The notes under the pieces: generated by a model
Seen by the model: the letters and a program-made list of their open reading frames with translations, nothing else
What the model was told of the DNA's origin: nothing
Database searches by the model: none
Translations under genes and position numbers: made by a program
Shown: positions 27,920-36,614 of the stretch, in pieces
Numbering within the stretch: position 1 is the first letter of the stretch
Layout of the letters: each line of letters opens with the position of its first letter
Origin: Algoriphagus faecimaris
Lineage (GTDB): Bacteria; Bacteroidota; Bacteroidia; Cytophagales; Cyclobacteriaceae
Assembly (NCBI RefSeq): GCF_900101705.1
Contig: NZ_FNAC01000009.1
Span: 1 to 64,000 of the forward strand
Length of the DNA stretch: 64,000 nt
Direction: 5' to 3'

Positions 27920-28789
27920 ATGAAAAAAAGAAAGGGTCAAGCTGAATTCGTACAATGGTTTGGGCCATTATTAGATGCACTTAGAGAACTTGGATATTCT
28001 GGTAAACCACGAGAAGTATCTGAAAGGATCGCCCAAAATCTTGAATTGAAAGATGATTTTTTAGATGAGACTTTAAAGTCAGGAGGGAATAGGTTTCACA
28101 ATCAGGTGGCTTGGGCTAGACAATACCTCATTTGGGAAGGACTATTAGATTCCTCTGAAAGAGGAACTTGGAAACTCACCGAAAAAGGCAAAAACACACA
28201 TTTAACATCTGATGAATCAAGGCAGATATTCTTAAAATGGGTAGAGATCAATCAAAAAATTAGAAAAGAAAAATCGAGAAAAGAGATTATTGAAGACCAA
28301 GAGGAAGAAGAACCTGAGACAGTAGAAGTAACTGCTGAAAACAACCTACTTTCCGTTCTGAAATCTCTTTCACCTTCAGGATTTGAAAATGTATGTAAAG
28401 AGTTACTGAGAGAGCATGGCTTTGAAAATGTGGAAGTCACAGGAAAATCTCATGATGGGGGAATTGATGGTTTTGGGGTTTTAGAGTTAAACCCTTTTGT
28501 AAGTTTTAAAGTGATTTTCCAATGTAAAAGATATGAAGGATCTGTCTCCAGAGCACAAGTTGGCGATTTTCGAAATGCGATGTTAGGCCGAGCGGAAAAG
28601 GGAATCATTCTAACAACAGGCTCCTTTTCTCGCGATGCTGAAAAAGAGGCATCTCGAGACGGAGCACCTCCCATTGAATTGGTAGACGGTAAAAAGCTCA
28701 TCCAAATGTTTGAAATGGTGAAATTAGGACTAAAGCCCAAAACGGTTTACGATGTTGACTTAAATTATTTTCAGAAATTCAAAGAATAA
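27920..28789 (+). CDS. Mrr-family type IV restriction endonuclease
   Basis: 289 aa. The N-terminal part (about 10-95) is an Mrr_N winged-helix-like domain (ALRELGYSGKPREVSERIA and LTEKGK). An acidic linker EDQEEEEPE separates it from the Mrr catalytic domain. That domain shows GFENV, SHDGGIDGFG (D179/D183) and IFQCKRYEG (Q201, K203), the D-QxK nuclease core. Mrr enzymes cut DNA carrying foreign methylation. No methylase is adjacent, which fits a type IV system. The neighbourhood with the ORF6N gene suggests an accessory insertion downstream of comM. Confidence 0.88.
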   Translation: MKKRKGQAEFVQWFGPLLDALRELGYSGKPREVSERIAQNLELKDDFLDETLKSGGNRFHNQVAWARQYLIWEGLLDSSERGTWKLTEKGKNTHLTSDESRQIFLKWVEINQKIRKEKSRKEIIEDQEEEEPETVEVTAENNLLSVLKSLSPSGFENVCKELLREHGFENVEVTGKSHDGGIDGFGVLELNPFVSFKVIFQCKRYEGSVSRAQVGDFRNAMLGRAEKGIILTTGSFSRDAEKEASRDGAPPIELVDGKKLIQMFEMVKLGLKPKTVYDVDLNYFQKFKE

Positions 28790-28802
28790 AGACTCTATCA
28801 AA

Positions 28803-28958
28803 ATGAAAAAAATAACCAAAAGAGAAATCATCGCATTTATCCTAGGCCTATTTACTTTTATAGTCTTGGATACTGCATTGAACTGGGAGGAAGCCAAAGA
28901 AGCCATGCGGAAAGGATACGAGGACGGGCGTAAATATGAAATGGAGTCTGTGAAATAA
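28803..28958 (+). CDS. 51-aa small single-TM protein
   Basis: A short reading frame from ATG at 28803, 51 codons plus stop. It begins MKKITKREI, has one hydrophobic stretch IIAFILGLFTFIVLDTAL and a charged tail EEAKEAMRKGYEDGRKYEM. It lies 13 bp after the Mrr gene and 8 bp before the next gene on the same strand. The tidy spacing and membrane pattern argue for a real small protein. It has no recognised family. Confidence 0.6.
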   Translation: MKKITKREIIAFILGLFTFIVLDTALNWEEAKEAMRKGYEDGRKYEMESVK

Positions 28959-28966
28959 AGGCAAAA

Positions 28967-29674
28967 ATGGCCCACCCCAACGAATTTTTCTCCCAAGAAT
29001 ATATCCTAAAACTTTATCGTGAGCTGGATAATGCAGCTACAGAAACAAAAGTCCAATTCACGCTGGATTATATTGATACCATCAAAGAAGACTATCCCCT
29101 TGAGCTGGTTGAGTATATGACAAAGACTCAACTTGCTAATATCTATTTCGACCAAGAGGAGTACGAAAAGGCCCTTCCTATCCTAGAAGAAATCAAGACT
29201 CTAAAATCTCCCGAAGGTACTGGAGGAAAACACCTATACATCCTCCTCCTTATTCGGACTCATCGGCTTCTTGGAAACTTCGAAATGGCAATCTCCCTTT
29301 TGGAGCGAAATTTACTTTCTGAAGGAAATCCTGATAAAGGTTTCGATACTTTAGATTTTTTGAAAGAGCACGCAAAGCTTTGTCAAGATGCCGGATTGGA
29401 ATTTGATCCAAGATTCAAGGGTAAAATTGATTTTGTTGTTGAAAGTTTGGGATTTGAAGACAAAGACCTCCAATCGCTAGAAATGATTGACTATTTAACC
29501 AAAACGAATACAGATTGGAATATCCGCATGGGTAAGATCATTTTGAAAAAGGATATTTCGGGAGAAGAAAAGACTCAAATATTAGAAGATTTCTTGAAGG
29601 AATGTCCAATCAGATGGTATAGAGATTATGTAATTGAAATGATCAATCATTACAGAAGTCGAAATCAGGATTAA
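28967..29674 (+). CDS. TPR-like helical protein, unknown
   Basis: 235 aa, no signal peptide, hence cytosolic. Helix pairs such as LANIYFDQEEYEKALPILEE and LLIRTHRLLGNFEMAISLLE resemble tetratricopeptide repeats in residues 55-120. The rest is helical without known motifs. It begins 8 bp after the small membrane peptide gene, so the two may be co-transcribed. It is possibly a scaffold protein. No function is known. Confidence 0.6.
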   Translation: MAHPNEFFSQEYILKLYRELDNAATETKVQFTLDYIDTIKEDYPLELVEYMTKTQLANIYFDQEEYEKALPILEEIKTLKSPEGTGGKHLYILLLIRTHRLLGNFEMAISLLERNLLSEGNPDKGFDTLDFLKEHAKLCQDAGLEFDPRFKGKIDFVVESLGFEDKDLQSLEMIDYLTKTNTDWNIRMGKIILKKDISGEEKTQILEDFLKECPIRWYRDYVIEMINHYRSRNQD

Positions 29675-29724
29675 TTTATAGAAGAGTCATTTAACCACCC
29701 TAATTCATTCGGAATAAACTTTTA

Positions 29725-30138
29725 TCATTCAGAAACCTTAGCTTTAGATCCCTTTTTTCTAAAATTCACCCAAATCGACATCCCAAAGGCCAAAAGTGTG
29801 AAGCCCAGGGTCCCCGCATCCACCCATTTTTGATCAGGTCGCCAGCCAAAAATCCTATCGAGAAGGTAGCTGATATAGGAGTTGGGCAGGTTTGGAGTGC
29901 CGAGTTTCTCCAGGACTTGCCAGTGCCAATCCGTCAAAGGGCAATATCCCCAACCATACCAAATGCCCAAAAACCCCCAGGAAAGTAGGGTTAAGCTGAT
30001 GGTAATCAGGTGAGCTTTTCGTGTCTTTCTCCAGATCCATCCCAAAAGGTTGAAAAGGATCAAGGCAGAGTGAAAAATCACAAAAAACCAATCGGCAATA
30101 ATGAGTAACGTATCTGTTGACAACATTGAAAGCACCAT
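29725..30138 (-). CDS. DUF2784 family membrane protein
   Basis: 137 aa from the ATG at 30138. The longer frame begins in charged residues that do not fit the family. Four hydrophobic helices are seen, with the family motif IIADWFFVIFHSALILFNLLG and GWGYCPLTDWHWQVLEKLG. DUF2784 proteins are small inner-membrane proteins of unknown role. It is a single gene. The stretch 30199-30356 towards the DUF2214 gene has no gene. Confidence 0.75.
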   Translation of the reverse strand: MVLSMLSTDTLLIIADWFFVIFHSALILFNLLGWIWRKTRKAHLITISLTLLSWGFLGIWYGWGYCPLTDWHWQVLEKLGTPNLPNSYISYLLDRIFGWRPDQKWVDAGTLGFTLLAFGMSIWVNFRKKGSKAKVSE

Positions 30139-30356
30139 TTTTGGGATTTTCCTACAAGATAGCAAAGTGCCAGTTTTTCCTAATTTTTGAAAAACCAAGT
30201 CTATAGGAAAGCAAAAGTTCTTCGGTTATTTCGAAGAGTATTTTAGTAATTTGATTAGCGTTTTTGACTATTTTCAATCTATCAAAATGAAAAAATACCG
30301 TAACTTTTCTGGAAAAACGAACTGTCAAACACCTGTCTAAATATTTTTCTCCCCAT

Positions 30357-30794
30357 ATGGAAATTCTGCTTCGTTATCTTCACTTCATCTCCGTCATTAC
30401 ACTTTCCGGATCCTTGATCGCAGAGTTTTTTATTCTAGAAAAAACCCTTCAAAGAAAAACCATCAAACACTTAGGCCAAATCGATGCCATCTATGGGATT
30501 TCGGCCTTGGTTCTGCTCGGTGCAGGGTTGACGCTTTGGCTAGGTGAATTCGGTAAACCTGCTGAATTCTACAATCAAAACCCCACTTTTCATCTGAAGC
30601 TCGTTTTTTTTATTTTGATAGGTTTACTATCCATCTATCCCACCATCTTTTTTATCAAAACAGGAAAAGGAGAAGCCGAGGACCAAGTAGAAATTCCTCT
30701 ATTAATTAGATGGTCTTTAAGGGCAGAACTACTTCTACTAGTAAGCATCCCCTTATTGGCAGGACTAATGGCGAAAGGAATCCAAATTATTTAA
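30357..30794 (+). CDS. DUF2214 family membrane protein
   Basis: 145 aa with four hydrophobic helices. The N-terminus LLRYLHFISVITLSGSLIAE carries a His in the first helix, as is usual for DUF2214 proteins, and LWLGEFGKPAEFYNQNPTFH follows. Its stop codon overlaps the stop of the minus-strand PFK gene by 4 bp. The function is unknown; a haem or redox role is only a guess. Confidence 0.75.
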   Translation: MEILLRYLHFISVITLSGSLIAEFFILEKTLQRKTIKHLGQIDAIYGISALVLLGAGLTLWLGEFGKPAEFYNQNPTFHLKLVFFILIGLLSIYPTIFFIKTGKGEAEDQVEIPLLIRWSLRAELLLLVSIPLLAGLMAKGIQII

Positions 30795-31882
30795 TCCCCA
30801 AAACTAATTCCCATGCCTTTTGCTGCTTGTACCAAAGTCCCTTTCGGATCAACGTAATTATAAGCCGAAATCGCTTTTTTGATAGGAACAGATGTGTATT
30901 GATTATTGAGTAAAACGACTAATTCACCAAATTCCCCCTCCAAGACGAGTTCAAAAGCTTTTACACCAAAAACTGAAGCAATCACCCGATCAAAGGCAAT
31001 CGGCGTGCCTCCACGTTGCGTATGACCCAAAACGGTTTCACGAATATCCGCATCCAGACCCGCAGCTTTCAATTGTTCACTTAATGTATACGCTACTCCA
31101 CCCAGGCGGACTGCAATTCTTCCTTCCTCTCCTTTGCTTGAAGTCACTGTTCCTTCCTTGGCATGAGCGCCTTCTGCGATGACAATATTGACAAATCCGC
31201 GACCATTGGCATAGCGGGATTCTATGCGCTTTACCACTTCATTGAGATCATAGGGGATTTCTGGGATGAGGCAGATTTCTGCTCCACCTGCAATCGCCGT
31301 ATAAAGTGCAATCCAGCCGGCATTTCTTCCCATCACTTCCATGATCATCACACGATGATGACTCGCTGCGGTGGTCACTAATCGATCAAAAGAATCGGTA
31401 GCAATCTGTACGGCCGTCTGAAACCCAAAAGTAAAATCAGTTGAAGACAGGTCATTGTCAATAGTCTTAGGTACACCAACGACCGGCATTCCTGCTTCGA
31501 ACATCGCCTGAGAAATCTCCTGAGAGCCATCTCCTCCGATGTTAATCACGGCATCGAATCCTTTTTTCTTGAGATCAGCTACCAATTCTGGGATTTTATT
31601 AATGATTTTCACCGAGCCATCAGCCTGCTTTTCCGAAAATCTAAGTGGATTTCCCTTGTTCGTGGTTCCCAGCATCGTCCCCCCGATCACATGGATTCCT
31701 GCGGTGTTTTGCTCATCCAATTTGATGATTCGGGGAGGATTTTCCATTACCCCGTTAAAGGCTTCAAAACTCCCCCACACTTCCCACTCTCCTGAAAGAG
31801 CTGCGCGTTTGGTAATCCCTCTGATGACCGCATTGAGTCCGGGGCAATCACCACCGCCGGTAGAAACTAACAATTTTTTCAT
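30791..31882 (-). CDS. pfkA: 6-phosphofructokinase (PfkA family, clade III-like)
   Basis: 363 aa. It begins MKKLLVSTGGGDCPGLNAVI. The phosphate donor motif is GGDGS (116-120), with Gly where pyrophosphate-dependent enzymes have Asp, and PKTIDND (138-144), with Lys where E. coli has Gly. This mix of Gly and Lys is known in actinobacterial and other clade III enzymes that use ATP. Catalytic residues include the TIDND aspartates. It phosphorylates fructose 6-phosphate in glycolysis. Its stop overlaps the convergent DUF2214 gene. The 31883-31997 leader has no clear promoter. Confidence 0.93.
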   Translation of the reverse strand: MKKLLVSTGGGDCPGLNAVIRGITKRAALSGEWEVWGSFEAFNGVMENPPRIIKLDEQNTAGIHVIGGTMLGTTNKGNPLRFSEKQADGSVKIINKIPELVADLKKKGFDAVINIGGDGSQEISQAMFEAGMPVVGVPKTIDNDLSSTDFTFGFQTAVQIATDSFDRLVTTAASHHRVMIMEVMGRNAGWIALYTAIAGGAEICLIPEIPYDLNEVVKRIESRYANGRGFVNIVIAEGAHAKEGTVTSSKGEEGRIAVRLGGVAYTLSEQLKAAGLDADIRETVLGHTQRGGTPIAFDRVIASVFGVKAFELVLEGEFGELVVLLNNQYTSVPIKKAISAYNYVDPKGTLVQAAKGMGISFGD

Positions 31883-31997
31883 ATCTTCTGGAAAATAATG
31901 AAGGGAATCCCTGTCATCTTAAAGATCAAGGCCCTCCGAGGTTACTATTTTAAAACAGATTTTAATTAGTGGAGTTAACCATCAAAGCATTTAACCT

Positions 31998-32738
31998 ATG
32001 AAAAAATTCACCTTTCTCCTAGTATTTATCTCCTATTTCAGTTTTGGGCAGGATCAAATACCCGCTCAAAACGGAGCAATACAAATCAACCCCATCCTTC
32101 ATGGTTCTTTAGTGATTGAATATCAAGACCTGACCATCTATGTGGATCCATACGGTGGTGCAGAGCGGTTTGCTGGACAAAAGCCTGCAGACCTTGTTTT
32201 GATTACTGATATTCACGGTGATCATCACAATCAGGAAACACTCGATGGTTTAGACTTGAGCAAAGCTACGATTGTCGCTCCTGCTGCCGTGGCTGAGAAA
32301 CTTCCAAAAGACAAGTATGCAAAAGTCGAAGTCATCGGAAATGGAGAACAAAAATCAATTTCCGAAGCTGATATTCGTGCCATTCCTATGTACAACCTTC
32401 CAGAAACAGCGGATAGCAGACATCCCAAAGGAAGGGGAAATGGCTATATCGTAACCTTGGGAGGAAAGCAAATTTACCTTTCAGGAGACACCGAAGACAT
32501 TCCAGAAATGAGAGCGCTCAAAGGAATAGACGTGGCTTTTGTCTGTATGAACCTTCCCTACACCATGGATGTCAATCAAGCTGCTAGTGCAGTTTCTGCA
32601 TTTAAACCTGCCATTGTTTATCCTTATCATTTTCGCGGTGGAGACGGACTAGCTGATGTGAATCACTTCAAAAGCCTAGTCAATCAGTCTGCTCCTCAGG
32701 TAGAAGTAAGATTGAGAAACTGGTACCCAGAAAATTAA
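31998..32738 (+). CDS. Secreted MBL-fold metallo-hydrolase (UlaG-like)
   Basis: 246 aa with a short Sec signal (MKKFTFLLVFISYFSFGQ). The metal site reads TDIHGDHHN, and the C-terminal residues YHFRGGDG and SGDTEDIPEM complete the beta-lactamase fold of the UlaG/YtnP-like group. It is probably a periplasmic hydrolase acting on an ester or lactone; the substrate is unknown. It is followed by a terminator and a rhodanese lipoprotein, apparently as a separate transcription unit. Confidence 0.8.
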   Translation: MKKFTFLLVFISYFSFGQDQIPAQNGAIQINPILHGSLVIEYQDLTIYVDPYGGAERFAGQKPADLVLITDIHGDHHNQETLDGLDLSKATIVAPAAVAEKLPKDKYAKVEVIGNGEQKSISEADIRAIPMYNLPETADSRHPKGRGNGYIVTLGGKQIYLSGDTEDIPEMRALKGIDVAFVCMNLPYTMDVNQAASAVSAFKPAIVYPYHFRGGDGLADVNHFKSLVNQSAPQVEVRLRNWYPEN

Positions 32739-32764
32739 GATTCCAAATTCAAATGAATGGATTG

Positions 32765-32791
32765 AAAGCAGCTTAAAGGGCTGCTTTTTGC
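32765..32791 (+). terminator. Terminator after the MBL-fold hydrolase
   Basis: AAAGCAGC and GCTGCTTT form a hairpin with a short loop followed by TTTTG. It lies about 26 bp after the hydrolase stop. Confidence 0.8.
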
Positions 32792-32896
32792 TTTTAAACT
32801 GAAAGATTAAATCTTCAATTTCACACTACTTTTGTGCGTAGAGTCACAAATAAAAAATAGGTGAATTAACTACTTTTAGCTTCTCAAATCCCGACT

Positions 32897-33331
32897 ATGA
32901 AAAATCTGTTTTTTGTCCTATCACTAGTTCTTCTTTTGGGAGGCTGCTCTGGTGCTGATCAGCAACAAAACAACTCTCAATCCACAACCAAGGAAAGCCA
33001 ACAAGCGAGAGTAATCACGCTTAACTCAAAGGATTTTCAGTCAAAATTTCAAACTGGAAAAGGGATTTTGCTAGACGTCCGCACACCTGCTGAGATCAAT
33101 CAAGGCATTTTGTCAAAAGACGCCACTGTAATTGATATCTATTCCAGTGATTTTGCCAAGCGCGTGCTGGAGCTGCCCAAAGATGAGGAAATTTACATCT
33201 ACTGCAGTGCAGGTGTCAGAAGCGAGCAGGCGGCTAATTTCCTGATTGAAAACGGATACACTCAGGTTTTTCACTTGAGAGGTGGTCTTGGAGATTGGGC
33301 AAGAAACGGCCTTCCCCTCGAGCGTCTTTAA
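32897..33331 (+). CDS. Rhodanese-domain lipoprotein
   Basis: 144 aa. The lipobox LLLGGC gives Cys17 as the anchor. A single rhodanese domain starts with ILLDVRTPAEINQG. The active-site loop is YCSAGVRSEQAANFL with C103. These periplasmic rhodaneses may carry sulfur or act as thiol relays. A TACTTTTG sequence at 32827-32834 could be its -7 box, giving a leader of about 55 nt. Its stop overlaps the convergent PLP-enzyme gene by 4 bp. Confidence 0.87.
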   Translation: MKNLFFVLSLVLLLGGCSGADQQQNNSQSTTKESQQARVITLNSKDFQSKFQTGKGILLDVRTPAEINQGILSKDATVIDIYSSDFAKRVLELPKDEEIYIYCSAGVRSEQAANFLIENGYTQVFHLRGGLGDWARNGLPLERL

Positions 33332-34437
33332 ATCTTCGAAAAGGCTAGGTCCAAATCCTCCAGCAAATCATCACTATGCTCTAGTCCTACCGAGACCCGA
33401 ATGAGGTTTGGAGGAGTCAGCGTATCGGGACCCTCCACGGCAGCTCTTCGCTCTATGATACTTTCTACCCCTCCAAGACTTGTAGCATTGACAAAAAGAT
33501 GAAGATCTTTTATCAGTCGATCGGCAGCATCTGCACCGCCCTTGACTTCAAAAGAAACTACGCCACCAAATCCCGTCATCTGACCTGCTGCAACCTCATG
33601 TCCGGGGTGATTTTTTAGTCCTGGATAGTGTACTTTCTCTACTTTGGGATGGTTCAAAAAGTACTCGGCTAGCACCATGGCATTCTGAGCATGACCGCGC
33701 ATTCGATAAGCCAGCGTTCGGATGCTTCGACTTAGCCAGTAGCAATCTGCTGCTGCAGGTACAGCTCCACCTACTCTCTGCACAGTTCTGATTTTTGCCC
33801 AAAACTCGTTGTCTTCTTTTCCCACCAAAATACCACCCAAGATATCACTGTGTCCCCCAAAGTACTTGGTACTGCTATGCATCACGATATCTGCACCTAG
33901 TGCCAATGGATTTTGGAATACTGGCGTAGCGAAGGTGTTGTCGCAAGCCAAAATAGCTTTTTGGTTTTTGGCGATTTCAGCAATTTTTCGGACATCACTG
34001 ATTTTCAGTAAAGGGTTTGACGGCGTCTCTATCCAAAAAAGCCGGGTATTGGGACGGATCGCTTTTTTTACTTCCTCAGGATCTGCCATGTTCACAAAAC
34101 TCACCTCGTGAATCCCTTTGAAAAGAATGCTCATGGAATTATGCAAGCCATGATACATATCATCAGGCGCAATGATATGAGAGCCCGGCTCCAGCGCTTG
34201 AAAAACAGCTGTACCCGCTGCATTCCCAGAAGAAAAAGCCGCAGCGACCTTTCCTCCTTCCAGTGAAGCCACCAGCTCCTCTAGGGCCAATCTATTGGGA
34301 TTTCCTGCGCGAGTGTAGAGCATCCCTGCTTCATTTTCATGCTCAAAAGTCGTACTCAATGTGATCGGCTGAACCACCGGCCGGTTGGTATCGGTGATAT
34401 GATTTCCTTTATGAATGGATCGGGTTTCGAATTTCAT
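33328..34437 (-). CDS. Trans-sulfuration family PLP enzyme (cystathionine gamma-synthase/lyase type)
   Basis: 369 aa. Fold type I PLP enzyme with Schiff-base K191 in HSSTKYFGGHSD. Other family motifs are FSSGNAAGTAVFQAL, DNTFATPVFQNPL and SLGGVESIIERRA. It acts in cysteine/methionine metabolism. Synthase and lyase activities (MetB versus MctB/MccB) cannot be separated from the sequence. The gene is divergent from the sigma factor gene at 34564 and shares stop codons with the rhodanese lipoprotein gene. Confidence 0.88.
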   Translation of the reverse strand: MKFETRSIHKGNHITDTNRPVVQPITLSTTFEHENEAGMLYTRAGNPNRLALEELVASLEGGKVAAAFSSGNAAGTAVFQALEPGSHIIAPDDMYHGLHNSMSILFKGIHEVSFVNMADPEEVKKAIRPNTRLFWIETPSNPLLKISDVRKIAEIAKNQKAILACDNTFATPVFQNPLALGADIVMHSSTKYFGGHSDILGGILVGKEDNEFWAKIRTVQRVGGAVPAAADCYWLSRSIRTLAYRMRGHAQNAMVLAEYFLNHPKVEKVHYPGLKNHPGHEVAAGQMTGFGGVVSFEVKGGADAADRLIKDLHLFVNATSLGGVESIIERRAAVEGPDTLTPPNLIRVSVGLEHSDDLLEDLDLAFSKI

Positions 34438-34563
34438 AACTTGATTAATTTTTGGGAAATTAAGAAAGTAAATCCAAAGGCAAGATGAGAAAAATCACAT
34501 AAATGAAGTTTACTTTCCAACCTTTTCTTCACGAGATGACTCTTACTCCTAGAAAAGCATCCG

Positions 34564-35094
34564 ATGAATCAAATCCAACTTAACAAAGAACTAATCAAAC
34601 AAATCATAGCTCAAGATCGAAAAGCTCAATTTCAGCTTTTTGAACTTACAAAAAGGATGGTTTACTCTCTTGCTTTTCGGATGCTAAATAATGAAGATCT
34701 TGCGCACGATGTACTTCAAGAAACTTATGTTGAAGTTTTTCAACAAATAAAAAACCTGAAACACCCGGAGGCTTTGGTCTCTTGGATGAAAACAATTACA
34801 GCTCGAAAAGCAATCAAAGCAGGCAAAAAGCAATTTGAGTTTGATCAACTTGATCAGCATCCCGACCCTATCGATAATCAATTTGATTCCTGGTTTGACG
34901 GGGAAATATTAGATCAAGCAATAAGGGAGCTACCTCCTGGTGCAAGGGCAGTATTCATGTTGGTAGCAGTAGAAGGGTATACTCACAAGGAAACGGCAAA
35001 TCTTCTTGGAATCACTGAAAGTACTTCAAAATCCCAATTAAACTATGCCAAAAAACTGCTGAAAACACGAATTAAAAACTTAATCAACGCATGA
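34564..35094 (+). CDS. ECF-type RNA polymerase sigma factor
   Basis: 176 aa with two domains. Region 2 (about 22-70) has YSLAFRMLNNEDLAHDVLQE; region 4 (about 125-170) has YTHKETANLLGITESTSKSQ. It recruits RNA polymerase to its own promoter set. The next gene overlaps by 4 bp and has a single membrane helix, so it is a likely anti-sigma partner. The third gene, an outer membrane protein, follows 23 bp later. Together they form a compact envelope-signalling unit. Confidence 0.9.
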   Translation: MNQIQLNKELIKQIIAQDRKAQFQLFELTKRMVYSLAFRMLNNEDLAHDVLQETYVEVFQQIKNLKHPEALVSWMKTITARKAIKAGKKQFEFDQLDQHPDPIDNQFDSWFDGEILDQAIRELPPGARAVFMLVAVEGYTHKETANLLGITESTSKSQLNYAKKLLKTRIKNLINA

Positions 35095-35783
35095 AAGACC
35101 TACCTGAACACGAACCGAGAAGCGATAGCTGGGAAAGAATCATGCTTAAAAAGAATTTTGATTCCCAATTGATCAAAAACCTAGGAGAACTCCCAGCCTA
35201 TGATCCATCAGATACAGCATGGAGTAGTATTGAAAAAAGGCTTGACAATACCAAAAGAAGAATCATCTGGAGACCAATTGGGATCGCCGCTTCTATCTTC
35301 GGATTGCTCATTTTGGCTTTCTTCCTAGTGCGGCAGGAAAATGTGAAAGTTGATTCTCAACAACCAAAAATTGCATGGACTTCAAAAACCTCCTTGCCAA
35401 CAGCTTCCATTGAGCAAGAAGAAAGAACGGATTCTTTGAATGAAACGATTACCGCAACCACTGATAAAAAACCTACGCCCGAAATTATCACCAAATCATC
35501 ACGGAGAAGTGAATTTGTGCCAACTATCTCCACTCGACCTCCGATATCGATAAGCGATGACTTGACTGTAAAAGGAATGGACCTTGAAGTAAGGGGGAAA
35601 TATGACCCTAATGTTCAAAATACAAATGAGACTTACCATTTGGTCGCTATCTCCTGGGGTCTTGATAAAATTAAGTTTCAAGTCAAAACAAATTTTGGGG
35701 CTCAAGACCCGATTTTATTAGAATCCATCAGCAATGAGAAGGGAGATTTTCAAGCCCGAATCATACTCAACCGGAAAAAATAA
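35091..35783 (+). CDS. Putative anti-sigma factor, single-TM protein
   Basis: 230 aa. A cytosolic N-terminal part of about 60 residues (with DPSDTAWSSIEKRL) is followed by one membrane helix (IGIAASIFGLLILAFFLV) and an extracytoplasmic domain. This layout and the 4-bp overlap with the sigma gene suggest it holds the sigma factor at the membrane. The zinc-finger ZAS motif is not seen, so the class is different from typical anti-sigmas. No family is recognised, and the role is inferred from context. Confidence 0.62.
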   Translation: MKDLPEHEPRSDSWERIMLKKNFDSQLIKNLGELPAYDPSDTAWSSIEKRLDNTKRRIIWRPIGIAASIFGLLILAFFLVRQENVKVDSQQPKIAWTSKTSLPTASIEQEERTDSLNETITATTDKKPTPEIITKSSRRSEFVPTISTRPPISISDDLTVKGMDLEVRGKYDPNVQNTNETYHLVAISWGLDKIKFQVKTNFGAQDPILLESISNEKGDFQARIILNRKK

Positions 35784-35806
35784 ACTAGACAAAACGTACT
35801 AAAACA

Positions 35807-36565
35807 ATGAAACGATTTCTAATTATCGCACTATTCCTATGCCTTGCCAATACTCTTAGCTTTGCCCAGGAGCTACAAAACAGACTCCCAAAAAACCATC
35901 AGGCATGGGCTGATAGAAGCTTTCCAGTTACTGACACTTTGGCTTTTGATTTTCCTAATGAGGGTAAACTTCTCATCCTGTTCAATCGGGAGGAGTTTAC
36001 TCCTGAATTACTCGAAGAAGAATTTCGACCCTTATTGGAGCAGGCAACCCAATTCCCTGCTTTTGAAACGCATGTTTACCGTGTATGCCAAAACTTTTTC
36101 CCCACAAGGGTGAGCCAAGTAAAAAATAAAATTCAAAAAAAATACTGGAAAACCCTCACCTCCATTGAATTGGGCTTTCCGGTGGGCCTAGATTTTACAG
36201 CAGGAAAATTTACTCCCGAAATTGGTTTTCAGGCAGCATTAAGTTTACCTGGATTTCAAATAGGCGGTTCTATTACCAATACGGTCTATTTCCCTGAATC
36301 AGATTCTGGGTTTTCTGTCAACAGCAATTGGTTTGTCAATGCGGAGTATCATTGGAAGCCGGGTAGCCTTTACGCCAATCAGCACCAGACCGTACAAGTT
36401 GGATACCTACTCAATAATTCTAACAACCTGCTTTTTGAAGGCACTACGATGCGCGCAACTTATAAACAAACGTTGAGCAGACACATGAGCGTACAAGCTG
36501 GGATAATTGGTACAAAAAACCTAACTACATTCTATCCAGTAGTCGGGTTCAGGATTAGATTCTAA
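35807..36565 (+). CDS. Outer membrane beta-barrel protein, unknown
   Basis: 252 aa. A Sec signal (MKRFLIIALFLCLANTLSFAQ) is followed by about 100 residues that may form a periplasmic domain. The C-terminal half has alternating strands: IELGFPVGLDFTAGKF, VQVGYLLNNSNNLLF, and the end VVGFRIRF with a terminal Phe. It lies 23 bp after the anti-sigma-like gene, so it is part of the sigma unit and may be a target or a sensor. A terminator follows. Confidence 0.65.
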   Translation: MKRFLIIALFLCLANTLSFAQELQNRLPKNHQAWADRSFPVTDTLAFDFPNEGKLLILFNREEFTPELLEEEFRPLLEQATQFPAFETHVYRVCQNFFPTRVSQVKNKIQKKYWKTLTSIELGFPVGLDFTAGKFTPEIGFQAALSLPGFQIGGSITNTVYFPESDSGFSVNSNWFVNAEYHWKPGSLYANQHQTVQVGYLLNNSNNLLFEGTTMRATYKQTLSRHMSVQAGIIGTKNLTTFYPVVGFRIRF

Positions 36566-36575
36566 GACTTTTAAA

Positions 36576-36609
36576 ACAAAAAGAGCCAGAAATTTCCGGC
36601 TCTTTTTGT
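36576..36609. terminator. Bidirectional terminator
   Basis: ACAAAAAGAGCC and GGCTCTTTTTGT form a perfect inverted repeat between the plus-strand OMP gene and the minus-strand DUF4293 gene. Confidence 0.88.
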
Positions 36610-36614
36610 TTAAT

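Noticed and set aside
34438..34563. SAM riboswitch upstream of the trans-sulfuration gene
   Set aside because: No matching conserved core or stem pattern was found in the short divergent gap.
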